Source: Stephanodiscus triporus
Taxonomy: Eukaryota; Bacillariophyta; Thalassiosirophyceae; Thalassiosirales; Thalassiosiraceae
Length of the DNA stretch: 18,450 nt
Direction of reading: 5' to 3'
Assembly (NCBI GenBank): GCA_036939755.1
Contig: JALLAZ010000250.1
Location: forward strand, 1-18,450
Part shown: positions 8,010 through 17,300 of the stretch, one piece after another
Position numbering within the stretch: the stretch's first letter is position 1
How the letters are laid out: every line of letters starts with the position of its first letter
The notes under the pieces: model-generated
What the model was told of the DNA's origin: nothing
Databases searched by the model: none
The model's input: the letters and a program-made list of their open reading frames with translations, nothing else
Program-made: the position numbers and the translations under genes

Positions 8010-10900
8010 TTACACAGTCGAAGTTCTTCTGTGGAGCAACCTTGCCCTCCTCTCACGCGCTTGCTTCATCCATGCAGTCTTCCTTGACATCTTATCAGAC
8101 TCACTCGACACCGCAAATGCAGTCTTCATCACCAAACAATCAGACACATCCGACATGGCAGATGATACCATTCCCTCCAAGTCATCAAACTTTACAACTT
8201 GCGCAGTTGACACCAACATCATTTGGCCTACCCAATCGCTCTCACCCGTGACGATTTTTTTTGCCAATCTAGCAATAATACCCCGCAATGCCGTGGTGAT
8301 TCTAATCATTTGCAATTCGTCGACAGCTTCAAACAACAAACTCAAACCATCGTTGTTGGTTATGAAAAAGCTATGTGCTGAAATGGCAAATGGATAAATA
8401 CCATCCAATTCGGACTCAGTGGGCTGACGTATCATATCAATGTCAAGCAGTTCAAATGTGTACGATATACTGTGTCCATCTGTCCAATGGAAACGGGGAT
8501 TTTCATATGTGCCATGGCTGAGTGTTCCGAATTTGAGGAACATCTTCCCATTTCTATGCAGGCGTGGTCCATTATCAGATGCGGGCGGGTCGTTTAGTAT
8601 GAGCTGGATGCCCACGGTGAGAATTTTCTGAAACAGAAAACGAACGAAGAACGGAAACGTGGTGTAAGGCCCCTTCATAATCAATGAACATTGCGCAATA
8701 AAATATCAGCGCTCACCTTGAAGTATCCCTCAATTGTAGTGGGTACCGATGATTTGGAATTTCTTTCATCCTTCGTATCCACCCGCCCAGTCAACGAGGG
8801 TTTCTCATGCGTCATACTCAGCCACATGGCCTGATCATACGATAGTACATTCTCGGCAGCGACTATGCTGCTCGGACAAATGACACCATCACTTGAGTCA
8901 ATGCAGCTACCGCTTGAGTCCACAGCGCTACTCCCACTTGCGTGTCTGACGACGCCACTTGGATCATTGTCATACCTCGTGTCATCGAGGACGGCGTTGA
9001 CGGAGGAAGAGAGCGACGTCACACCTCCTCCACCAATGACGACGCCAAACGACGAACCTCTCCCACCATCTCTTTTCTCTATGGTCTCTTCAGGTAGATC
9101 CATGACCAGCATGTCCATGCGATAAGGCGAAGACACTGACACGCCGATGTCTCTGCAACGAAATTGCGGTACTTCAATATCACTTCCAGTACTGCTATCT
9201 GCGGACAAGGAAAGGCTTCCGCGACTGCGTCGACTTGCGCGACTGCCTCTACTCCGAGAGCGGAGACTTTCGCCGTCGCTGTTATACCCCTCCTTGATCG
9301 TCGGGGACCGCCCCCGTCTTGGGGAAAGAGATTTTCGACTTGTTCGCTGCTCCCGCTTCGGAACCCCCCCGTTCTTCTTCTTCTTCTGTAACGTAGCGTT
9401 CTTATATTTCTTAGCAGTGATGGTCTTTTTGTTCCTTCCACCTCTATCACTACTAATCCGTGATGAATTCTCAGAGCTGTAGAACGAAGCATCTTCGTCG
9501 TCATTTGATGCATATGAATGTTCGGGGCTTCCACTTGAGCGCTCTTCGTCTTCATCATCGTCCTGTTCAGCATGATCGCGAGCACTCATGACGCACCTAG
9601 AGCTTAATCCACCTATTAAGTCAGACTGACTCACATTTTGAGACCAGCAAGGGGCGCCAATGATGAAATCATGAAATTTGTTCAGAACGGGGGGCAGCGA
9701 GTCAGAGATCGTCTTGACGATGCTGGTACCGACGCTTGCGTCGTCGATATCGTCGTCATAACCCTCGTCGGCCACGGTATCAGAATCATCTATGCTCGAA
9801 TCATGACGGTTTACCCTCCCAGAATGATACTGCTGACTCCTTTTCCCACCAAGCTTGTCACTCTCTCCAGCATATCGTGGGAACGAGGTGAGCGTCACGT
9901 TCTTACTGCTAATACTTGAACCTACACCCTCCATGACAGATTGTGGTGACTTGTCGATCGTCAGCCCTGTCTTAGTCTTGCCCATCGTGCCACGAATGGG
10001 CGTGAGATAGTCTCCCGCGGGACAATGGGGTTGGAATGTAAGCCCCTCGTCCCCCTTGCCGGAAGTAGTGCTTTTGGAGCTGGACGAATTGCTCGCGGTT
10101 TGCTCCGTGACCTGAGTGTGGATATCGCTGGTATTGTGATTACCGACCTCATCGTCCCCCATTTGCATAAAAAAATTACTCGTGGGACTCTTTCGATTGT
10201 TCTTCGACGCGATGGGAGTTTTATCAGTGTCCACATTACTCGCCTTCGACTTTGGTCCGTTGGAAGATTTTCGTTTCTGATTCTTCTTCATCGTCCACGT
10301 GCTAGCTGAAGAGGTAATACCGCGCATTGCAGCAGCTGGCTCTGGTTTTACCTTCTTGACGGAAATGCAATTCTCGGATTTGTGCACGCAATTCACCTTC
10401 TCGGACGTCTTGGGGGAGTTATTCTCCTTCCCTTGAGCGCCGTTGATGTCTTCTTCTTTCTCCCAGATATTGTCGTTCTTAGTTCGACTGGCGTGATCCG
10501 CATTGGGCCCATAGGAAAACTGGTTACCAATGGAGGACAAAGTGGAAACGGAATCGCTTGATATAAATACCTTGCACCCTCCGAGAGACTCCGCAGTCGA
10601 TCCGTTCTCAGATGCGGTATATTGACTTTCGTAGGTCACAGCGGAGCTGAAATCGCGCGATCTTCCAGCGAAGTTGTCCTTGTCCTCGTCCTGGCCCTCG
10701 ACCTCTCTCTTCCCTGTCGTGCTGGGAGGTTGTTCGGGCTCCTTCTGCCACGGAAGCTGGAGTTTTCTCGGCTTCAATTTTTGAGGATATTCTGTTTGAT
10801 TATGATGCGCGAGATAGGCTACTGATGGCGGGGGAGGGTAAGGCGGGGGAGGAGGTGGAGGCAGCGAATTCATATTGATATTGATATTGTTAGGGCTCAT
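8010..10900 (-). CDS. 933-aa protein: disordered N-terminus plus PH-like C-terminus (exons 8717-10900, 8010-8627)
   Basis: Exon 1 runs from ATG 10900 to 8717 (728 codons) and exon 2 from 8627 to a TAA at 8010 (205 aa). They join in phase 0 across an 89 nt intron. The first ~700 residues are low complexity and probably disordered: an Asn/Ile start, a poly-Pro stretch (PPPPPPPYPPPPS), many Ser/Asp/Glu runs, a basic patch (KKYKNATLQKKKKNG) and an RS-like stretch (RSRSRGSRASRRSRGSLS). The C-terminal ~200 residues are compact, with alternating strands (KMFLKFGTLSHGTYENPRFHW, SISYTFELLDID, SAHSFFITNNDGLSLLFEAV) and a closing helix (MIRITTALRGIIARLAKKIV), the pattern of a pleckstrin-homology-like fold. 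I believe similar proteins are common in diatoms but cannot name a function. Membrane or signalling scaffolding is a guess. No signal peptide or transmembrane segment is visible. Confidence 0.75.
8628..8716 (-). other. 89 nt spliceosomal intron
   Basis: The donor is AAG|GTGAGC at 8717/8716 and the acceptor is TTTTCTGTTTCAG ending at 8628. Reading through would stop after 11 codons (VSADILLRNVH). Splicing joins TIEGYFK to KILTVGIQL in frame, which restores the compact C-terminal domain. Confidence 0.8.
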
Positions 10901-11628
10901 ATTTGTTCAGTTTTATTCAGCTGCAAAATTATGGTAGCGACAAGGTCAGCTCAAGGAGACTGGCTTGCACACTGCAAAAGAAGTGTCGGCGCTTTCTGGC
11001 CTTACGCACGCTCGGTCCGGCGTTGGCTTCAGTGAGGCACAAGTCAGACGCTCCAAGAGCTACATTGCCGGGACGGGGATCGGTGGATTCGGGTTGACTT
11101 ACCAAGATTTTCCAGTCGAATAAGTGTGCCTACGATACCTTGTGCGAAAGGAAAGCTTCTCACAATGCTTTGTGTGCTTTTCATGCAATCAATATCTCAA
11201 TCAATATGAAAAAAAATGGATCACTTTCCACTTTCGAGGGGCTCAGATTTTATGCGAACCAGTCTTGTAAAGCTCCAAGATAATACTGATGTGAATTTTG
11301 GAAATAAAAGTTAGAGTACTCTACGAGAGATAGGAGGTTTCCCAGGTTGGATTGAGCGCGCAAAAAGAGAGAAAGAGTTCACGGACGTACCCTACGGTAC
11401 CAAGAGGTTACGTGGGAAGAAGATTGTTAATGTACATAGGAATAGTACGTAACTGAGTGGTTTATCGGCATTTTCCCGTGCCCACCGTTTTTGCCGACAA
11501 AAATCACACATCAAACACTAACACATATCACTACGAAAACTCTGATATTCCATCGAGAGGATTTTTTTTCTTTACAAGTTCCCGCTCCGTGGATTGGTAT
11601 CAGAAAAAAAATACTCCTTCTGTCACAT

Positions 11629-11662
11629 CTCAAATACCCCTCTTTTTCGGGGGGTATTTGAG
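11629..11662. repeat. Perfect 12 bp inverted repeat, 10 nt loop
   Basis: CTCAAATACCCC (11629-11640) and GGGGTATTTGAG (11651-11662) pair perfectly around TCTTTTTCGG. A transcript from either strand would form a strong stem. It could be a terminator-like or processing hairpin, or the centre of a small inverted-repeat element. No flanking duplication was identified. Confidence 0.7.
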
Positions 11663-11909
11663 CAAAATGTTAGGGTACTTGAGGCACGCGAGCCAAGCCA
11701 AGATGGAATGGAGGATGGATTTTTTTTGTTAGCAATAGCAAGGCGTTCTTCGATGGAATAAATTGATAATTCCACGCCCATGGGACTTGCATAAGCCGGA
11801 ATAACAACTCTCACACCACCCCACGAGTTTGACCATGATATCCGTACCCTCCCCCGCCGGCCCAAAATTTGTCACAACGGCGCGTATTCAACCGCTGAAA
11901 ATGCAGTGC

Positions 11910-11943
11910 GATGTCGCCGACGACCTCTTCGGCAGGCGACATC
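11910..11943. repeat. 9 bp inverted repeat
   Basis: GATGTCGCC (11910-11918) and GGCGACATC (11935-11943) are perfect arms with a 16 nt spacer, shortly upstream of the GGN/GAN-rich tract. It may be an operator-like site, an RNA hairpin, or chance in GC-rich DNA. Confidence 0.4.
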
Positions 11944-12039
11944 ATTCGCATCGCGCCGCCGACCTAAGCTTGCAGTCAGAGGGCGCTTTCAACCACCCCC
12001 CGGCGTTTTACAGAATATAATCAGCACACAACAATCAAC

Positions 12040-12441
12040 ATGGAAGGCGATGGAGACATTGACGGCGGCGGCGACGGAAGTTACGATAGCAACGATGGAT
12101 GCGACAGCGGTGATGATGGTGGCGGGGACAACAGTGGCTATGGTGTCAGCGTTGGCAGTAGTAGCGGCGACAACGACAGCCACAGCGGCGGCGGCGGTGA
12201 CGACGACGATGACAATGACGACGACAGCAATGGAAGCGGCGGCGACAGCGGTGTCGGTGATTGTGGTGGCGGTGACGGCAGCGGCGTCGATAGCAACAGC
12301 AGTGCTGACAGAGGTGATGATGATGACGATGGCGGTGGCGGCGTTGGCGGCGGCGGAAATGTTGGTTGCGACGATGATGAAGAAGACGAAGGCGACGGCG
12401 ACGGCGACTATGGTGGTGGAGGCAAAGGTGGTGACAAGTGA
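12040..12441 (+). repeat. GGN/GAY-type trinucleotide-rich tract; possible Gly/Asp/Ser ORF
   Basis: Degenerate three-base periodicity of GGC, GAC, GAT, AGC and GGT codons. From ATG 12040, preceded by AACAATCAAC, the frame encodes 133 residues made almost only of Gly, Asp and Ser, ending GGGGKGGDK. The next plus frame (11906-12484) is also open and would give an Ala/Thr/Met/Val-rich chain, and the antisense strand is open over 11989-12468. Openness in several frames is what a repeat without stop triplets gives, so coding is not proven. If expressed, it would be an acidic, disordered, perhaps secreted or cation-binding peptide, but no signal peptide is visible. The low-complexity sequence is certain; gene status is doubtful. 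Confidence 0.45.
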
Positions 12442-12701
12442 AGAGGGAGAGGTGGGACGGCTAGGCAAGGGCCCCCATCAATGATTGATGCAGGCATGAC
12501 AAAAGGGGGGAGACGGCAGCACAGAGGCACATTAATGAAAAAATACGCACTAGGCTTATTACTATTATATTTTTTGCCCCCCACACACACAAATCAACCC
12601 AAGCCAAGTGTAGACAACCTTACCTCAGTCCTCTAGATGAGGTATCCGCGCTTGGACTTGGCGCCGCTGTGGCTATGGCGCCACTACGAACCAGCGGCCG
12701 C
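12442..12701. other. Spacer left of the retrotransposon
   Basis: No gene seen. It contains CAGCGGCCGCTG, a 12 bp palindrome at 12692-12703, which overlaps the first two bases of the proposed LTR. Confidence 0.4.
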
Positions 12702-12853
12702 TGTTAGACCTCCCATGAAACAAGAGGCTGAACATTGGCGGGAAACCAATTGGTTCCTGCCATATCCGGGAATCCTTAAGTAAGTATTAGGCACACATTG
12801 CTACTATGAGAAACATACAAACGAGAAGTGAGAAAGGCCGTTGAGAACCAACA
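12702..12853 (+). repeat. Candidate 5' LTR
   Basis: Begins TGTTAGACC and ends GAACCAACA, giving TGTT/AACA terminal inverted bases. Near the window end, TGTTATACAG at 18441-18450, just after the pol stop, agrees at 8 of 10 positions and would be the start of the 3' LTR. An internal perfect palindrome AACCAATTGGTT lies at 12744-12755. An alternative boundary is TGTGGC (12668) to GCCACA (12861-12866), which has a 6 bp terminal inverted repeat. Without the second LTR the choice is open. Confidence 0.4.
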
Positions 12854-12867
12854 ACCATCCGCCACAT

Positions 12868-12883
12868 TGGCGACCCATTTAGC
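12868..12883 (+). other. Candidate primer-binding site
   Basis: TGGCGACCCATTTAGC starts with TGG, the complement of a tRNA CCA end, and lies right after GCCACAT. This favours the alternative LTR end at 12866. If the LTR ends at 12853 instead, priming would be from other sequence or an internal tRNA fragment, as in Drosophila copia. I could not match it to a specific tRNA. Confidence 0.3.
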
Positions 12884-12941
12884 TGCAAAAGCTACACAAT
12901 GCCAGACAGGACAAACCCAAGTATTGTCCGATAGTCTCATA

Positions 12942-13005
12942 ATTGATAAATATCCTTTACATCGACTACATTGCTAGCACGTGAGTTCAGCAGATATTTA
13001 TCAAT
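12942..13005 (+). repeat. 13 bp inverted repeat in the retroelement leader
   Basis: ATTGATAAATATC (12942-12954) and GATATTTATCAAT (12993-13005) are perfectly complementary across a 38 nt loop, about 60 bases before the gag ATG. In genomic RNA this forms a stem-loop in the region where packaging, dimerisation or translation signals of retroelements usually lie. Confidence 0.7.
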
Positions 13006-13066
13006 CCAATCAAGCAAACACCCGAGCTCGGAGCATCCCCCTCGACCCCAAGCGAACGAGGCAACG

Positions 13067-14272
13067 ATGTCACCAATGAAGTCATCGGGAGCATATGAAA
13101 CGCTCATCAACCTACGGGACAAGTTGACCCGCCTGCACGGCGTCATCACACCCGAAGCCGTCGATCGTCTCGAAGATGAACTCGGCGGCATCTTCACCAT
13201 CGTCAAGACGCACCACTACACGCAGGGCCAGAAGTATGGCCACTTAGCCAGCGCAATCCCTGAAGCGAAGTACCGCTCGGTCATCACCGACCCCGCATGG
13301 ACACAACGGGTCCCGGCGGATCCAGGCGCATACTCAGCAGCGGCAATGGCAGCGGGCACATCGGCAGCGTTACGCAAGCAGCTCGTTGCCACTCACAAGG
13401 TGACGATAGAAAGCCACGCCAACTACCTCAAGGTGGAAGAGGCGGGCAAGGAGCTCATTCTCCACGCCGTCGGCGACGCCGCACTCGCGCCATTGAAGAA
13501 GCAATACATTGGCTTCGGCGACAAGTCGGTACTGTTGATGATCGTCCACTTACGCACGAAGACGGCGATCAAGATGACAACCGCCCAGAAGCACGAGTAC
13601 CGCATGAACGGATACAACGCGCCATGGGACCCCACGACAAGCATCACGGCGTATTTCACAACGCTGGATCGCTTCCAGGTTTCCCTTGAGGACCGTGGCA
13701 TCGCGACGAGCATCGCAGAGAAGTGCATGGCGGCAGGAGCGCAGATGTGGGCGAGTGAAATGTTCACCGAGGAACAAATGCTCGGATGGGAGAACAAGCC
13801 ATCGGCGGACCAAACGTGGACCAACCTACAGGCCTATTTCACCGAGAAATGGCTAGAGAGAAAGCAGTACTCGGCGACAACAGCCAAGCAATCGCGTTTC
13901 AAGGAGGCGGCTCTGGCCGCCCAGGAAAAGGAGGCAGCGGAGGCCGAGGGTGAGACACAGGCAATGTTATTTGCCATGCTGCAGGAACAGTACGACAAAC
14001 AGATCGCCCAGATGGAAGCCACCAACAAGGCCAACATGGACGCGATGATGGAACGCATGAATGCATTGTTGGCTGCGGGAGCAAACAAGGAGAACACTCC
14101 CCCGACCGGCGCGACACCGGCGGGCGGCGGACCGAAACGCCCGCGAGCGAAGAAGCACCACTGCCCCAACTGCCAAAAGATGGTCCTCCATAAAGCTCAG
14201 GACTGTTATGAACTCGAAGCCAACAAGGATAACCGTTTTGAGGGTTGGAAGTCAGCCATCACAACGGCCTGA
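13067..14272 (+). CDS. gag: Gag of the Ty1/copia element
   Basis: 401 aa, from ATG 13067 (MSPMKSSGAYETL) to TGA 14270-14272. The frame is open upstream to 12971, but this is the first ATG. Gag forms the cytoplasmic particle and binds the element RNA. The central part (TTSITAYFTTLDRFQVSLED ... WTNLQAYFTEKWLERK) matches the copia-type gag helical core. A Glu/Ala-rich, probably coiled-coil stretch follows, then a basic segment (KRPRAKKHH) and a single zinc knuckle CPNCQKMVLHKAQDC (Cys366, Cys369, His375, Cys380). The knuckle spacing is Cx2Cx5Hx4C, one residue longer than the usual Cx2Cx4Hx4C. The frame has no breaks. pol lies in the +1 frame and its open frame overlaps the gag end. Confidence 0.88.
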   Translation: MSPMKSSGAYETLINLRDKLTRLHGVITPEAVDRLEDELGGIFTIVKTHHYTQGQKYGHLASAIPEAKYRSVITDPAWTQRVPADPGAYSAAAMAAGTSAALRKQLVATHKVTIESHANYLKVEEAGKELILHAVGDAALAPLKKQYIGFGDKSVLLMIVHLRTKTAIKMTTAQKHEYRMNGYNAPWDPTTSITAYFTTLDRFQVSLEDRGIATSIAEKCMAAGAQMWASEMFTEEQMLGWENKPSADQTWTNLQAYFTEKWLERKQYSATTAKQSRFKEAALAAQEKEAAEAEGETQAMLFAMLQEQYDKQIAQMEATNKANMDAMMERMNALLAAGANKENTPPTGATPAGGGPKRPRAKKHHCPNCQKMVLHKAQDCYELEANKDNRFEGWKSAITTA

Positions 14273-14300
14273 CGCGGATAAACTAGTTAACCACTCCGCT

Positions 14301-17300
14301 ATGATATCGAACAACTACTGGTCCCCACTAGCCTGTCTAGTCGTAGCACAGGAAGAAAAGGAAATGGAACAAAAAACCGAAATCGAGAATGCACTGTCGG
14401 CGCAGGCCGGCACGAGCCGCCTCAACACGGTCGCGGCGCATTGGGAGCGAAAGATAGCAAACAGAAAAATGAGGAAAACAGGAGTACTAGACTCAGGCGC
14501 AACCTCTGGTGCAGGACCCGAGGAAGACGCGGACGAACTGGAGGACACAGGGGAGATCTCAACAAAGACCTTCATGTTCCCAGACAGACGGACAGCAACA
14601 GCCACCAAGAAGATGATGCTCAAGCACAAACTCCGCTATGGAGCACGGGAAATGAACATTGTCCCGGGCATGCACTCCTCGCTGATCAGCCTCCCCAAAA
14701 TGGCAAACGCAGGATACACGACGGTACTACGAGGAAACGGAGCAGAGATATATGACGATGAGACAACTAAAGTTACGGCGGACAAGCCACCAGTCCTAAC
14801 TGCCCCCCGCTGCCCGTCATCGGGACTGTGGCGACTAACCCTCAACCCGGACACATCGGCCACAAATCGGCCCACCGGTATGCCAACTGGAGCAGAGACC
14901 GCTAACGTCATCTTTGACCTCCCCAGCGCACGCCAGTCCTTCCTCAGGTATCACGCAGCAGCAGGATTCCCACCGAAGGAAACGTTCCTCAAGGCAGTCC
15001 GTCACGGCAATTATGCGACGTGGCCCAAGCTAACGACCAGCCTGATCCACAAGTATTTTCCCGACTCGGACGAGACGATCAAGGGCCACATCAAAGGCCA
15101 ACGACAAGGCATAAGATCCACGTACGACGACGACGACGAGTACGAAAGCGTGAAAATAAAAATTGAAGGGGTAGAAGGAGAAGAGCCGGTGAGGGTGCAA
15201 ATCGGAAAAGAAAATTTTATTTTCTGCAACGCACTCGACCTCACCGAGACAATCCACACCGACCAAACTGGCGCTTTCCCCCACACGTCGATCCGAGGCA
15301 ACCGATACATAATGGTCAGCATTCATCTCGACGCGAATTACATCTTCGTCAAACCTATGAAGAACAGAACGGAGGGCGAGATGATGAGGGCATACCAACG
15401 CATGATCGACAGAATGCGACAAGCGGGATTGGGACTGCGGGAGCACAAACTTGACAACGAAGCGCCGGACGCGTTCAAGGCATGCATCGTGAAGAACGGC
15501 ATGAAATACGAACTCGTTCCCCCAGGAAACCACCGCCGCAACCAGGCAGAACGAGCCATCCAGACATTCAAGGCACACTTCATCTCGATATTGTCCGGGG
15601 TTGCCGACAAGTTCCCACTATCACTATGGTGTCAACTCCTCGAACCGGCAGAACTCACCTTGAACCTGCTCAGACAGTCGCGAATAACCCCCAACATATC
15701 GGCGTACGCGCACGTTCATGGCCCCCATGATTACATGCGGAAGCCCATGGCCCCCCTCGGCTGTGCCATCCAGGCACACGTAAAACCGGACGATCGGCGC
15801 ACGTGGGACACCCGTTCGGATGCGGGATTCAACCTCGGCACCTCGATGGAGCACCACTGATGCTTTCGAGTGTACATCACGAGGACGCGAGCGACGAGGG
15901 TGAGCGACACGGTGCACTTCAAACACCAATACATAACAAACCCGACAGTCTCACCGGAATCGCACGTGGTAGCAGCGGCACAACAACTCGCCGAAGCACT
16001 GAAGGGCAACATACCCACGGGGAATGAGACGGCGGAAGCACTCACCAAGGTGAGCGAACTATTCTCGAGAATAGCTGCCTTCAAACAGGCAACCGTCGTG
16101 GCACGGTCAAAGCAGAATGAACTCCGCAGCCACCCCACAGCACGGCAAACTACTCACCTTCCAAGGGTGGAGGCGACACCTCCAAGGGTGGAGACTTTAC
16201 CCCCAAGGGTGGCATTGCCCCCAGTTGATTGTCGCGTAGCCACCACAAACCCAACAACAGCACAGGAAGATTGTCGTGTGGGGGTGGGAGAGCAGCGGAT
16301 TGTTCAGCCCATAATAGGGGCGCCGCAAATTGTTGAGTGGATGACCGAGAGGAGGCCACGAGCCCCCCCCCGGCCGAATTACATATCCCAGGACGAGGAG
16401 GACAGCGTCTCCCCGCCCCAGCAAAGACAGACACGCTCACTCACACGCAGCATCATGCAAGAAGCAATGCTCGCGTGCGTGGACGTGTCCAAGCCGAACT
16501 ACATCGCATCGGAAGATCTGGGCCTGCTCAACTTCGCAACCACCACTTCCAAACCGACGTTCGAAATCAAACCTCAACAAATGGCACTCAGATGACTGCC
16601 AATGCAATGGTTCTGCGAGATATGCAGTCATGGGGGACAACGGCGAATTGCTGGAGTATAAACACTTGATCGCCGACCCAAAAACAAGAGCAACTTGGAC
16701 ACACTCGTATGGAAATGAGATCGGTCGTCTGGCTCAGGGAATGCCAGGTCGCAACACCGGCACCAACACCATTTTTTTCATCAGAAAGGACCAGGTCCCG
16801 AAGGAACACGCAAAGGACGTCACGTACGGCCTCATCACAACTCTCATCAGACCTGAAAAAATTGACGAACCCAACAGGACGCGGTTAGTGGCGGGCGGCG
16901 ATCGAGTGCATTATCCCGGCGACTCCGGGACACCAACGGCCGACCTACTCACGGTGAAACTCCTCCTCAACAGCACCATCTCAACGGAGAATGCACGATT
17001 CATGACGATGGACATCAAGGACTTCTACTTGAACACTCCCATGGCCCGCTATGAGTACATGTGCCTCCGTCTTGCCGACATGCCGTAGGACGTCATAGCG
17101 CATTACAACCTCCACGAACTTGTCACTCCGGACGGCACAATCTACTGTGAAATCAGAAAGGGAATGTACGGCCTGCCACAGGCCGGAATCATTGCCCAGC
17201 AACTGCTAGAGAAACGCCTCGCAAAGCACGGCTACCACCAGAGCACAACAACACCAGGACTGTGGAAGCACAACACTCGCCCCATTTGTTTCAGCCTCGT

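Larger units (their letters stand above)
10901..12039. other. Intergenic region with two hairpins
   Basis: About 1.1 kb with no convincing protein gene. The left part is the 5' flank of the minus-strand 933-aa gene. The right part contains the inverted repeats at 11629-11662 and 11910-11943 and precedes the trinucleotide-rich tract. Confidence 0.5.

Noticed and set aside
12040..12441. Gly/Asp/Ser ORF as an RTX-like or antifreeze-like protein
   Set aside because: No GGxGxDxxx nonapeptide spacing or regular ice-binding repeat can be seen; only low complexity.
15858..17088. Stop-codon reassignment or programmed readthrough as an explanation for in-frame TGA and TAG in pol
   Set aside because: The host peroxidase-like gene ends with TGA, gag also ends with TGA, and both TGA and TAG occur together with a frameshift, which fits decay better.
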